DNA of 64,000 nucleotides from Xiphophorus maculatus (Eukaryota > Chordata > Actinopteri > Cyprinodontiformes > Poeciliidae), in assembly GCF_002775205.1 (NCBI RefSeq), contig NC_036461.1:9523015-9587014 (forward strand), read 5' to 3'. The translations under genes were made by a program, and so were the position numbers. How positions within the stretch are numbered: the stretch's first letter is position 1; each line of letters starts with the position of its first letter. The notes beneath the pieces are model-generated. The model did not search any database. It worked only from the letters and a program-made list of their open reading frames with translations, and was not told the origin of the DNA. Below are positions 38,977 to 51,440 of the stretch, one piece after another.

Positions 38977-39067
38977 AATAAAAAAAAAAAAAAACAAACA
39001 CTAAAATACCATGCAGGGAAACTTACGACTGGGCCTTGTCTGTTTTATGCAAACTCACCCCAATAAA
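38977..39067 (+). terminator. dll4: Poly(A) signals of dll4
   Basis: Two AATAAA hexamers, 38,977-38,982 (followed by an A-tract) and 39,062-39,067, lie 575 and 660 bases after the stop codon. Others occur further on (for example about 39,642), so the end used is uncertain. Confidence 0.5.
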
Positions 39068-41400
39068 GACAAAGACACATGTGAAGTGACTATCATACCA
39101 AGGACACCTTCAGTGGAAATTGTTGAATCAATAATGCTATTTTGTAAGATTAGTATTTCATTTGTAATTTAATTATACAAAGCACTGATCTTTCTATGTT
39201 TTATAAGATTGTTTTGTATATAATGTATATTTATATGTTGAGAATAGATGTGTTTTAAGTTGATGCCACCAAAATGGCAAATTTGTCTTTTTGTGTTTTA
39301 TTTTATTAATATTATTATTATTATATATATTTTTTATTTTGCTATAAAAAAGACATGCAGAACACATATCTGGTACACTGTTTATTTGTGGGTTGTCTGA
39401 GTTTCTTGTGGTCGAAGTAGAGATTTTACATTAAATCGTCCGTAAGCTCTGTCTGTGTCAGCTGACCTGAAACGCGGCTCATAGATGCGTTAATATTTGC
39501 CCTGGTCGGTTTTGTCATACTGTGTCCATAGTGGCGTTGTGTCAGTTTGATGTGAAAACAATGTGCAAGCATCCATTCAGTGGACAAGATTGTAAATGAA
39601 AACATTCACATGAAAATATCTACTTAGAAGGTGTATGTGAAAATAAAGGGGCCTTATGGTCTTAATGCTTTACTGCTTAACGTAGCAGCTGCTGTACCTT
39701 TATCTCTCTGGTTCTTATCATCAGTCATATTCTACGAAAAAGAAAACGAAGGCGAAATTATGCGCTGCGCACACTGCTGGTCATATTTCTTACCAGACCT
39801 GGTGACAATTTGGAAAAAAAAAGTCCTTATTCAGGTCTATTGCAGTAGAATAATTACAACCTGAGAAACTTTAGAAAAATCTGACTTTTAATTTGAGTGC
39901 ATTGATTCCAAGGTTTAAAAAAATATAATGTTACCTTGTTTACCTCCCTTTTCCCTATATAGGACAGATCTTAGTCTTCTATATTACTTCTCAAGGTTGA
40001 AGTACAGAGGGAGACCTCTCCATCTTTTTATGGCTATTGAGGGGCTGACAAGTCCTTGTCTTTTTAGCCAATAAAAACATCTTGGAAATTGTAGTTTTTT
40101 TTTGTTTGTTTGTTTTTTGTTTTTTTTTTACATCTTTTCAATCCAATATAAATTTGCTTGGAGAAAGAGAACATAGATTCAACAGATAAATTGTGTTGGT
40201 AAACCATGTCTGTGTTGAATTGGTGCCTTCTTTTATATTATAATCATTAATCTGACATCACAATGATCCACGTTCAATTTTCTATCTGAGATGTCCAGAT
40301 TGTACCCAAAAATTTTTTATCAAAATTGAATCGAAGAATTCATGTCACACTCTAAAGAAAAACAGGCCCACAGTATGTGCACATGTCATCTGCTAAAGCT
40401 GTCTTTCCACCCATTCATCTTTTATTCAAGGCCAATCCCACTGGTGTTTTTAAAACACACAGTTCCAGTTAAAGTCTACGTAGAGTTCAGCAAACTCCAT
40501 GTGTTTACATTTGTGATGGCAGGACAGACAAAGCTTTTTCTTGACATTACTCCCAAATAATTAGATGGAACCTATATGGAGTCTAATCCTTTTCTGCGTC
40601 ACTCAAAAATCCCACCTATTTTTGACAGAGGCATTTGCAGACTTTTATTTATAATCTCAATTTCTGTCCTCTACACTCATCACACAATATGATTTCCTAC
40701 ACAGAATAGTAGCCTGTGGCTTCAAGAAATGAAAACAGAAAGCCTTGGATTACTGTTTAGAAGTTCTTAGAAAGAATCAACTACTCTTTCTACAACTGTG
40801 TGATTATGGCTCAAGAGTGCTTTGGCTGGTCGCTGATAGGAGACGAGCACTATAAATGTTACGTTCATTTACCTTTTAAATCTAAAAAATGCTTAACTTA
40901 CATTTATTTAAAATATTTTGCTCAAGTTTAAGATCCAGCACTTTCTCGGAGGGAGGCTTTCCACTTGGGGGCAGGATTTGTGTTGTCTTCTATTTCAGCT
41001 CTTGAGATGCCATGCACGGTGACAAGCAGAGGAGAAATGTGACATGTATCAACCTACATGAGGACAATGAGGTTAGACGGATTGATGTAGACGCCTAATG
41101 AGCTTTAGAGAGCACCAATATATCAGTCCCAGCTATTTATAGGTAATGTGATTAGTCGCTTGGATTCACTGTTTGACACTTTTAGGATGCGATATGTGAT
41201 CGGATGGTTAACAAATGGCCATAAAAACATAAATATTTTTCGCATAGTGTAAAAGCGTATGTAAAAGTGAAAATATTGTCAGTATGGCAAAAATATCAAA
41301 AGGTAAGATTATAGCCAAAGAAAAGTTAAAACGTGTTTAAATTTAAACTTTGATTTTGCTTTTCCTTCTCAACTTCAACGTTGTCCAACCTCATGAACTT
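39068..41400. other. dll4-chac1 intergenic region
   Basis: AT-rich, with simple TTA/TA stretches at 39,300-39,330 and a T-rich run at 40,092-40,132. No gene or clear transposon is seen. Confidence 0.4.
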
Positions 41401-41403
41401 CAA

Positions 41404-41513
41404 TTGCGTCACTGCTCAATATTGATAGGCTTACATTATTTAAACCCCGCCCACTCTGCAATTTTATTGGCTGAGCTTGTGCTGCTGCGGTCACTGAACA
41501 ACAACTCCACGTG
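41404..41513 (+). promoter_or_regulatory. chac1: chac1 promoter: ATF4-type CARE, TATA-like, inverted CCAAT, E-box
   Basis: TTGCGTCA at 41,404-41,411 is, on the other strand, TGACGCAA, the C/EBP-ATF composite element through which ATF4 drives mammalian CHAC1 in the unfolded-protein and amino-acid responses. Nearby are TATTTAAA (41,437-41,444), a CCCGCCC GC box (41,446-41,452), an inverted CCAAT (ATTGG, 41,466-41,470) and CACGTG (41,508-41,513). The leader from here to the ATG at 41,756 may contain an intron (acceptor-like TTGTTTTTTAG ending at 41,740). Confidence 0.5.
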
Positions 41514-41755
41514 TTATTTTTCTCTTGAGCTCAGTGGAGGAACGGACAGTATCTACAAGTTTAAATTAGAGGACAGCCAGAGCAAAGAATACGCTCAGCC
41601 CTTTCAATATGCTGATGATATGAAGAATCAACACTTATCTAACAGGAGCAGTGAAGTGTAGCAGACAGGATGGACAGAAGAAAATAAGACGTATCAGAGA
41701 GAGGAAGCTACCTGTGGACATAAGGTCTCTTGTTTTTTAGAGAATAGAGATCAGA

Positions 41756-43724
41756 ATGAAACTTATAGACATGGCACATGAAAAAAACAGTCTTTGGATC
41801 TTTGGCTACGGATCTTTAGTTTGGAAGCCGGATTTTGCTTATAAAAGACGGAAAGTTGGTTACATTAAAGGATACAAGAGACGGTTCTGGCATGGGGATG
41901 ATTTCCATCGAGGGGATAAAGAGAAGGTGAGTTTTGAGGCCATGAACCTTCTCTTTTTTGTGTATTGAAGACAGTTCATTGACTAAAATGTACATGTATT
42001 GCATTGTGTTGTATAAAACATAATAATTATCTGTATCTTTGCTATTCAGCCAGGCAGAGTTGCCACACTAGTAGAAGATGAGGAGGTAAGTACATTCATG
42101 TTTTCTAATCTGTACTAAATATGCCCTACAATTCCCTGGAAAATTGAACTTTTTTCCATTTTGTGGCATTACAGCCAAAAAACTAATTTTATTTTAATGT
42201 GGTTTTATGTGATAGGCCAACACAAAGTTCTATATAATTGTGAAGTCAAAAGGAGATTTTACCTGGTTTTCATTTTCTTTCTTTTTACTTTTTTCACAAA
42301 CTAAATATGTGGCATATTTAGCTTACTAAATATGCCACATATTTAGTAATATGTGTATGTAATTTAGTAAGATGGTGTTCTGCGACACAGCTGTTGTACT
42401 GAAGCAGCACTTCTGAGGAAGATGGAAGTACAACATCGAAACATGTCGGATATGAATGAAGATACATAACTGAGTATCTAATAAAACAAGATCTTAAAAA
42501 CTGAATCACATGTAGGCACAACAAGTTTCATGGGTAAAAGTTTTAGTTTTTGTTAGAAGAATGTCATCCAGGTTTATTCTTTTAATTGGACTACCTAATG
42601 TCTATTTATTTTCCTTCAGTAGAAGAAACCCAGTAGGTTTTGGTCTACTCTAATAGGTTTTACTTTTTACTTTGCTTTAAAGCCTAAAAATGAAAGAAAG
42701 AAAGAACTTAATTGTAGTTTGAGCATCCCAGTAAAACATTTTCACTTAGCTTACAGTTCTAAAACTTGGTTTCCAAGTATTTTTTTTGTTTATTTCATCC
42801 AAGGTTTAAGTGGATCTAGACAGCATAAGTTGCTGATGACAGTTTTAGGTGGATGGCCATGGATTTAAAAGTTGATGAAAGCTTAGTTTCATAACTGAAA
42901 TCAACCAAATCTTTGTTGCTGACCTGGCTTGTGTGTTCTTTGGTCTATGTACTCATTAGGTTATTTCTGAAGGTAGTGGTTGCACTGGATTTTATTTAAG
43001 GGTAACAGAGTAAAGAGGGATAAAGTACACATGCAGGTCAAACTTTTCAGCTTTTGTGTTGTGTCATTTTTCCTTCCACTTCATAATTGTGTACTTCTTT
43101 GAGTTGGTCAATTACTTAACTTCCTAGTAAAAGAAATACAAATTTGAGATTGAAATATTTTTGACAAAATGTGTTTCTTTCTACTGTCTTTTATTTTTAT
43201 TTATTGCTTCCAACATGAAAGAATAGTAAATATGGATTCCATCATCTATCAGATCTGATCATAGCATAGTGTGTTTGTTCTACGTAGCACAGCTGCTGAC
43301 ACTGCTGTGTTTTTGAGCGCAGGCCTGCACATGGGGCGTTGCCTACGAAGTGCCAGAGTCCCACATGGAGGAGTCCCTTCAGTACCTCAACGTCAGGGAG
43401 GTTATGATGGGAGGATACATAACAGAAATTGTGGAATTTCTTCCTAAAGAGAAGAGCCACACTCCTCTGCTGGCTCTGGTCTACATCGCCACATCGGACA
43501 ACCCCATCTACCTTGGTCCAGCCTCAGATGTGGAGATTGCAGCCCAAATTTCAATTTCCAGTGGAAAAACGGGCCACAATATCGAATATCTGCTCCGGCT
43601 GGCAGAGTTTATGAGACTGTGCTGTCCGGAGGTGGAGGACGAGCACCTTTTCTCCATCGAGGCAGCTCTTTTAAAGATCTTCCCACATGGAGAGATCACA
43701 CTCTCAGCTCAAAAAGCTCTCTAA
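41756..43724 (+). CDS. chac1: Glutathione-specific gamma-glutamylcyclotransferase 1 (ChaC1)
   Basis: Three coding exons: 41,756-41,926; 42,050-42,085 (only 36 bases, codes PGRVATLVEDEE); 43,323-43,724. The product is 202 aa; human CHAC1 is 222 aa. It shows the family's substrate loop LWIFGYGSLVW (13-23), FHRGDKEKPGRVATL, CTWGVAYEVP, and YLNVRE with the catalytic Glu at residue 95, then YLGPAS and the GHNIEYLLRLAEFM helix. The enzyme acts in the cytosol, splitting glutathione to 5-oxoproline and Cys-Gly, and is strongly induced by ATF4 under ER stress; mammalian CHAC1 also reduces Notch maturation. The position just downstream of dll4 on the same strand, and the YLNVRE motif, favour CHAC1 over CHAC2. 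Met1 (A at -3) is taken as start; the in-frame Met at residue 6 is an alternative. Confidence 0.95.
42125..43165 (-). mobile_element. Tc1-like transposon ends in chac1 intron 2
   Basis: One end ('TTTTGTGGCATTACAGCC' 42,160-42,177; 'TTTTATGTGATAGGCCAACAC' region 42,204-42,224) and the opposite end ('GGTTGCACTGGATTTTATTT' 42,979-42,998; 'CCTTCCACTTCATAATTGTG' 43,072-43,091) of the first Tc1-like family flank about 700 bases of unrelated or unrecognisable sequence. No transposase frame remains. Confidence 0.5.
42300..42347. repeat. Perfect 22-bp inverted repeat, 4-base loop
   Basis: Arms 42,300-42,321 and 42,326-42,347 are exact reverse complements, separated by CTTA. Each arm is itself nearly palindromic (CTAAATATG...CATATTTAG), so the block can fold as one long hairpin or as two smaller ones. 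Confidence 0.9.
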
Positions 43725-43967
43725 CGGTGACCTTAAATGATAGCACACAGGACTTATATTACTTTTTGATTATTTAAGGTATTTGGTGCTATAAAAAAAT
43801 GAAAGGATTTCATGTGAAAAAAATCCTATTTTTGTTGGTAATAAGAAAGACTGACTACAAGGGTCTGCAGTGAACACTTGTTTTCCTTAAAAAAAACCTA
43901 ACATAATTACTTCTTCTTTTAAATTTGTGTTTAAGCACTTTTAAAAATGTACTTTTAAGTATATTTG

Positions 43968-43973
43968 AATAAA
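43968..43973 (+). terminator. chac1: Poly(A) signal of chac1
   Basis: AATAAA lies 243 bases after the chac1 stop codon and is the first hexamer there. Confidence 0.65.
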
Positions 43974-44329
43974 AATGTTGCATTTTTAATGAAGGTAATT
44001 GTTTTCAGCCTTTTCTTTTATCATAAAAAGCATAGACTACAACATGCTATTCTGACTTTTTCTCTTGTAGTGTGTCTGTGGACAAGGAAAAGAGTTTTTA
44101 AAGTTACAATTGTGTTTATTTTTTTATTGTGTTCGCTGGACTCTTAAAGAAAGCATATCAGTGAGTTAAAGGGAAGTAAAAAAAACTAGTCAAGATTAGG
44201 TCCTTTGAGATTGTGAAAGGGGTTAAAGGCTGCATGATATGCACTTGTAGGGATATAGAAAGATACATTTTTTTAACTGGTGATGTGTCAAGTGCAAAAA
44301 GGATTGCAAAGCATTGCTATCCTTTTAAT

Positions 44330-45260
44330 TTTTTCTTAAAAATTAAAAAAATTAAAAAAAATTAAAATTTGTCACTTTACAACCACACACTTCAATGTAT
44401 TTATGTGGATTTTATGGGATTGACCAATGCAAAGCAATTGATTACTGTAAAGCGGAATGAAAATGACACATAGTTTTATGTATAGAACAAAGTGTAAATC
44501 TAAGTTTGTGAACATAGGTTTTGAACTGTCTTTCCACATTCTACATTTAGATCTGGTCTCTGTCTGAGTCAATCAAACATGTAGTTTGATCTAAACCGTT
44601 ATAGCTCTGGTTCAGAGGACTGCAACCTGTGGCTCCTTGGGCTACAGTGGCTCTTAATAACTTCGGCTGTAAATGGTTACGAACCTACAAATGTTTTTGT
44701 AAAATCTAGATGCAATAATAAATGCAAGTGTTTTTGTTTTTTTTAAAAGGTGCAACGGTTGCTTGTGGCAGACAGCAAACAGGACTTATTACGACTTTCT
44801 TTAAACAATTGCTTTCTTCTCGCCTCTCTTTCATACCAAAAGGAATGCAGAGGACTATTGTAATATAGTTTAACTGTCCGTAAAGGGCTATTAATAGTCC
44901 TGGTGACAAATTCGCTCACCTCAGTTACCTGGTACGGCTTCAAGGAAGTAGCCACCACTGGGTGCACAATAATTTTGGCACTGAAACTGCACCTTATTAA
45001 TCAACCTGATTAAGAAAACTAGTTCTGTTGTGGGACGTGTCTGGAAGCCTTTAGTGAAGATTGTGCAAAGATTGTATTGAATTTACAAACCTTTGAAGCC
45101 TTCACTGTATACCATTTTCCTCCCTTTTCTCAATTATGAACTACTTTATTTTGATAAACTCCACAAAATCCCAATAAAATACAGTGAAGTTTGTACTTGT
45201 GGTGATGTATAACATGTTCAAGGCCAATGGAAAGTATTGTAGGACCTTGGGCCTTTTTAA
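44330..45260 (-). mobile_element. Fragments of a Tc1-like element
   Basis: One end with 'ACTTCAATGTATTTATGTGG' (44,389-44,408) and interior 'GTAGTTTGATCTAAACCG' (44,581-44,598) is followed, after unrelated sequence, by the other end ('CACAAAATCCCAATAAAATAC' region 45,162-45,182; 'GTGAAGTTTGTACTTGTGGT' 45,184-45,203). First family, interrupted and decayed. Confidence 0.5.
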
Positions 45261-47859
45261 CACTCTGAGGGAAAATTCTTGGTAAACCAAGAGGAATATC
45301 CTGAAGAACATGATGTCCAGACATGCTGTAGTACAGAAGAGTGCACAGAGACTTATCTGGGAGGTAGGGGTGCAGATAGAGGTTTTCACTCCTGGCTATG
45401 AGTTTGACGCAACTAAACTGTTTGTGTCAAATGCTCAGATGGAAAATAAGGAGTTGTCTCAGAAGTGGAGAAACAAGCTCACATTTTAGCCTCTCAATTA
45501 AACCTGTGACTCAGGCTGAAATCACCTTTAGGCCAGGGGTTAGGGCAAGGGCAGGCAATGCTCCATTCAGACTGGACTGACACATAAAAAACCTGGTGAC
45601 AGGAACATTTTCCCCGCATACTGACAGATCTTATGTTTTATTGGATAACAGTTTTTTTTTCCTGGAACAGCTGTGTAGCTGATAGATAGAGGAACTGTTT
45701 GTGACAATAGTTAGAAAACATTTGTTGGCTCAACTCAATCCTCTCCAACAAGGTAGCATTGTTTCTAGTGAAACTAAAGTTAGCTCACCCAATGAATGCT
45801 GACAGACAGCATTGAATCCATGCAGATATGTTCTTTGTTATTTTCAGTAGAACAGCTTGATAATAATATGTGTGGCACATGCCATGCAACCCAATCTGGT
45901 ACACACCGTTCACCAAAAACAGATTACATGACTCACAGAAGCTCAAGTACTTCTGTACTTTAATTTTCATTCACACAAAAGCAATGAATACTGCACATTC
46001 TGCTCCAAATTAAAACATCAATAGCTGTTCATTAAATGCTGAAAGTGAAGACAAAAAAAATATTCGACTGCAACCTGTTTACCCTCCAAAACAACAAAAA
46101 AATCCCTGTAAAGTCTGCATCTTACTTTGCAAGCTCAAAAATACTTGGAGACCTAACTCTCTTGTGAATCACTGAACTAATATTTAGTTCTACACCCACT
46201 TTTTCTGAGAACTATCTATTCGGCAGGGTGTCAACATATTTCCAGCCACTTTGAATAGGTCTTCCAGCCCATGGCATTAGAACCACATTCCACAATGGCT
46301 CTGCATTCCTTGGTTCGACTTCAGAAACAGCGTCAGATCACCAGTGCCAAACATATTAACACACACGTTGTCTGTTGTATTAAGGTACAAGGATTGGAAT
46401 GGCCACTCCATGATTCATCTTGTTGGTCTGGAATCATTATACTGACTGACTTGGGGTAAGTGTATTTTTAAAACTCCACTGACAAGGGCAACTTGTCTTC
46501 AACATAATCCCTTCAAGTGTTGCATAACCAAATGGATCCATGGTCCTTGGTATGTGATAGATAGGCCCAACATCACCAGGTCACATTATATGAAAATAGT
46601 CTTGCATAAAACTAGCAAGTACTGAGAAAGTATTGACCACATCAACAGTTTTCACTCTAAGCATTTATAATGCACATGAAACACTGCATGATGGGTAAAA
46701 GTAAAAGGTTCTTCTAAAACCAATTAACTGTATATGACTACTTATCTCAGGATTGTAGAAAGCTGGTGCCAATCTCCAGTAATCATTGGGTGAGGTGGGG
46801 TAGACTCTGAGCTGTTCATGAGTCGATCACTAGGCAACAGAAACCAGTATTTAAAGCCACTAGTTCTTCTCAAAATAAGATCTCATGTTTTATCTTCTAT
46901 ACACAGCAGACTTTATTTAGCAGGAACATAAACATTTCAACAAAATCTAGAGGTCAAGTCCTCAGGATATGCACGTCAGCACAAATGGTTTAATGTTTCT
47001 CAAAAAATGTGATGCATTTTTAACTCTCCATCTGCATGTTTAATGTGCACCAAGTTTGAACCCTGACCTTTGATCTTAGGTTGGTCAGTGCAGCAGTTAT
47101 AGGTCACCCCAAATGCGTTTTAAAGAAAATGTGATATGGTCTCTGATGGAGTCTTTCTGCTTTCCGGTTCCAGCACTCTATACTGTGAGGTTAACTGGGA
47201 ACTCACCTCACTCTTGCTTTCATAAAGGCTACTTCATTACTAGAGGAAGAGTATCTATGTGCTGAAAGCACAATGGTACTTTAAAGGAAGTCAAAGGCCG
47301 GCCATTCTTCACCATTTTATCTTCTAAGTTACATTAGAAATAATTGCTTTACCAAATCACCAGTGCCAAACCTATGGTTATTTATGCTTTTAGTATTTTC
47401 TACAACCCCTTGTTATGAATCGAACACAATTTCTACTATAACATCTACTAATGTTGGTTCTCTTAGAGAGAGAGAGGGATCGACCATTCTTCTCTGTCCG
47501 TTCTCTTCAGCTTTCCAGAATTCTGGGCTCCTGTCTTATTATTTCTTTTATTTAGCTCACACAAACATTTTCTGTAAGATATTGAGTCCTTGGCAGGTAT
47601 GACCAGTATGATCAGATCCAAACGATCTACAATCTTTGATATGTGATGAAATGACAAACACCACAGTGTGAGAACTGCAGCATGGTAGAAGGTTGATTTC
47701 AAGTGAACCATTTTTACCTTATTATGTTATATGGATCATCATCGTTCTAAAAGACTTAACCATGACCTGTTTTCAGTTTTCTATAAGATTGTAATTTAAA
47801 TGTACTTTTCTACATTCATCTTTTGGTTCAAGTTTACAGGGAGGTGCCACTGACAGAAG
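45261..47859. other. Intergenic, no gene seen
   Basis: Open frames here are short and lack splice context. 46,180-46,470 may be an old interspersed repeat but I cannot assign it. Confidence 0.35.
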
Positions 47860-48003
47860 GGTTTGCTTGCAGCAAGAAGTTCCTGGCTTTGAATCCCGGC
47901 CTGGCGTCTCTCCAATGACCTTTGAAGAAAACCACCATCTCCTCTGTAACTCTGCATTGGGAAGTCAATACAGTGGATAGGTAGATGGATAGATGGGTGG
48001 ATG
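47860..48003 (+). repeat. Truncated tRNA-derived SINE (same family as 50,127)
   Basis: It shares the head 'GCAGCAAGAAG' and B-box region (CTTTGAATCCCGG, 47,888-47,900) with the copy at 50,127-50,480, and ends in the same GATGGAT-type tail, but the middle is deleted or diverged. Confidence 0.55.
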
Positions 48004-48462
48004 CCTTAAAATTAATCCAACTCAAGTGTTTGGGTTTAAGGCAATGAGTATGAGTCAGAATTAGTTTTTTTGTGACTCCTCCTTCACAGCCAGCTGGCAG
48101 ACAGATTATGTCTTAATGTTATTGTGGAAACTTGATGATCACAAGGTGTCACAAGGTTTCATATTATTTACTTCTCTTACCATCCTCCTCTTTGTGTGAT
48201 GAAACAATAAACATTGCACCCTTGTTTTCACAGCTCCAGATGTTTCAAGGATATTAATTATTGCTCTGATTGTAGCCGTGGAAAGGATTAGGTAGGTAGT
48301 TGTTTTCTCATAGCCAAAGCTCTTGAGGATGAATATGCTTTTGGCTCACCTGAAAAACATGTTCTCTTCTCTTTATCATCTTGAACAATGACTCAGTTAA
48401 ATGAATTGTCAGTTAAAAATAAGTGATGTAAGCATAGATTAATTTTTTTTTAATTTTTGCTT

Positions 48463-48538
48463 TAAAGGAATTGTTGGGGATATATCAAAACAATTATTTC
48501 TAAAGGAATTGTTGGGGATATATTAAAACAATTATTTC
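48463..48538 (+). repeat. Tandem duplication of a 38-bp unit
   Basis: 48,463-48,500 and 48,501-48,538 are identical except for one C/T difference; the unit begins TAAAGGAATTGTTGGGG. Confidence 0.9.
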
Positions 48539-49116
48539 TTGATGTATTTACCACTAAGCAACTTAAATCCAGTTAAGACGTGCATTTTTCTAGCATATTA
48601 ATTGTGAGGTGCAACAGCAATAAAAGATTATCTTTTAAGCTTTCTTATATTTGGTAGTTTACTGTAACATGCCATATCTTGTAAAAATTTTGCTCAGTTT
48701 TTAAAATGCATTTTCTATAAAAATGCAAATGATCTTTTAGGGATACATGGGCTCGTATATTGCAGACAAAATCTATATTTATGACTCCAATCATTTTACA
48801 ACTTCAAAACCCTTCTCTATAGACATATAAAATAGGTCTAGAGAACACCAGGTGATATTTAAAATTTGTTTTTGTTTGTTTGTTTGTCATAAGAATTCAA
48901 GTAATATTTATATTTTCTAAAGTGAAGGACTGAAGCTGTGTTGACAAAATTAAAGACAGAACCAAGAAGCCTACTAATGTTTCATTAGTTTCCTCACTGC
49001 TTGAGAAACACTTTTTTATCAATCTAATTTTGTTTCCCTACTTACAATTTTTCTTCAGCTGCATTCAGCATGCCACAACTTGTGTCTTAACACCTGGGAT
49101 CAAATCTTGTCTATCT

Positions 49117-49151
49117 TTACGTCATCATGAAGTAGCAACATGATGACGTAA
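49117..49151. repeat. Perfect 13-bp inverted repeat
   Basis: TTACGTCATCATG (49,117-49,129) and CATGATGACGTAA (49,139-49,151) with a 9-base loop. Each arm includes a CRE-like TGACGTAA. Confidence 0.9.
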
Positions 49152-50126
49152 CATGTTTGCTAATGTTATGAACAACTTGCTCATGATGTTGTCAGAGATG
49201 TTTGCATTGTGATATTAGCTAAGCAGCACCAAACAAGTCACCTTGTTGTCCAGACATTATAACCCATAAAAATAAAACCCATTTGTGAAAACCATATTTA
49301 TTTTTGTCTTATGTTTTGATTAAAATAGGTTACTATAATTCATGTTAGCACAACTTTTCAATTGGTTTTTGTTAGCTTGCATTTTCCATTCTTTTCTGAA
49401 ACTTACTCATAATGCAGCTTGGAATATGGCTGTGTTTTCCAGAAAATGTCAAGACTTTCCTTTGACTTATCTCCTTTATGTCTTTTTGTTGAAAAATTAC
49501 CTTGCACTGCTTCCTGAGTGGGTAACATTCATTGACAAAAGATTTGTGAAATCCTTTTTTATTGCTACAGTCATTAGTTTGAAGCTCTTTCCCACAGGCT
49601 CATTGTGTTTTTGTTTCATTTTTTCAGTTTATGGGCCATGACACCAAACAAAACCTTCTATCAAAAGGATATTTAGGAAGACAATGGTGCTAGAGGGAGG
49701 TAAGGGGTGTGCTTCCTGGTCTACTGTGCAGGAATGCCAGGAAAGTCAGGAAACATCTGAAACGAACTCAGCAGTGTAATTCAAATCTCTCACTTATCCA
49801 GATGACTTCCCACTAGTATCTACAGGTGCAATCGATCCAGAACAACAGACAAGGAGCAAATAAATGTAACGTTAGCTTTCCATGTTGATTCATGTTGTTC
49901 TTGCTTCGTTTAAAACAGTCATACATTAAATGGCTAAGAATCACTTATGAAGCATTACATTTTTTCAGTTATTTTTGTTTATTTCTGATACTGTGATTCA
50001 GGAAGTGTATCTTTTAATTACAAATGGGAAGTAACTAGTTATATATACTTGAGTAGTTGTTTTGAAAAAATCTTCTAGTAGTTGTTTTACTGAACAATAC
50101 TTTTTACTACTTCTTGACTAATACAA

Positions 50127-50480
50127 GGACTGTTGCCTTGCAGCAAGAAGGTCCTGGGTTTGATTCCCTGACCGGGGTCTTTCTGCACGAAGTTTGCATG
50201 TTCTCCCTGTGCATGCGTGGGTTCTCTCCGAGTACTCCGGCTTCCTCCCACAGTCCAGGTTAATTGGTCTCTCTAAATTTTCCCTAGGTGTGAGAGTGTG
50301 TGTGTGGGGGTGTGTGTGTGCATGGTTGTTTGTCATGTCTGTCTCTGTGTTGCCCTGTGACTTACTGGCGACCTGTCCAGGGTTTACCCCGCCTCTCGCC
50401 CGGAACGTTAGCTGGAGATAGGCACCAGCACCCCTCCACACCCCACTAGAGACAAGGGTGTTAGAAAATGGATGGATGGA
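50127..50480 (+). mobile_element. tRNA-derived SINE with intact target-site duplication
   Basis: The head is tRNA-like with B box GGTTTGATTCC (50,157-50,167), followed by the body common in fish ('GCATGTTCTCCCTGTGCATG', 50,197-50,216; 'GGCGACCTGTCCAGGG', 50,368-50,383; 'CCCGCCTCTCGCCC', 50,388-50,401) and a GGATGGATGGAT tail. It is flanked by identical TGACTAATACAA copies at 50,115-50,126 and 50,481-50,492, the signature of LINE-mediated retroposition. The repeat family name is not asserted. Confidence 0.85.
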
Positions 50481-51149
50481 TGACTAATACAATGTTGATG
50501 CTACTATTCTTTGAGCATAATATCTGGACCCTCTATTCACCTTATGTTTCTCCACTAAATGAGTAAAAATCATGTTTTTACTCAAAAATGAACTGGACAC
50601 ACAGACACTGTAGCATATATACTGTACATAACTTATTGTATGTATTTACTTCAGAATATATGCAATAAGTAGATTTAGAAATGTGGTTTTATAATGATGT
50701 TTTACTTGTTTTTGAAATACCACTTGCACATAACTTTACTTTTCTATGTTTCTGATTAGATACATTTTACAAAGTAAATGAGATGTTATGATCAAAGAGT
50801 TACTCAATACTTGAGTCGCCTTTTTATCAAATCTTTTGAATGACTATTTTATGCTTCCACTTGAGTACAATTATATTAAAGTAACTACTCTTTCTAGAGT
50901 ACAATTTTGGTTACTCAACTTCTGCTTTTAATGAACTGATTGGTACTTTGTCACACATAAGAGCTATCCTACAGGTAAAACCCCAACCATTTTACAGATA
51001 TCATGAAATTGCAATATTTTTGAATGAGAATTTGGCTACAACCCTAACAGTTACAACAATAACAACAGATTTAAATTAAAAACAGTATATGTCTGGTCAT
51101 TAGTAAAAGTAAGAGCAATTCCAATGAACCGCAATATGACCTAAAGAAA

Positions 51150-51440
51150 AACATTAATCACTTTGGCTAACCAGAGAAAAGGGCTTCAGTTTGCAGGGGA
51201 GCATAAATATTGGACCCGGAATCAATGGAAGAGTTCAGAATTACCTTCTTCCAGAATGATTGGCTCATCAGGGTTAGAAGAGAGGCGGATAAAGTGATGC
51301 ACCCATCATGCCTAGTGTCTACTGTACAAGCCAGTGGAGGCATTTTTATGATCTGGGGTTGCTGCAGTTTATGAGGTCAAGGTTCAGAAAAATCAAAAGC
51401 CTAAAGAATGAATGTCTGCATTACAATGCAGAAGCTTATC
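51150..51440 (+). mobile_element. Tc1-like transposase fragment
   Basis: The + strand resembles a decayed Tc1-like transposase ('GAGAGGCGGATAAAGTGATG' 51,280-51,299; the peptide SGGIFMIWGCCS from about 51,331, matching the GGGSxMxWG block). Only this portion survives. Confidence 0.55.

Noticed and set aside
41350..41661. 103-codon open frame upstream of chac1
   Set aside because: It lies in the promoter/leader, spans the ATF4 and TATA-like motifs and has no recognisable domain.
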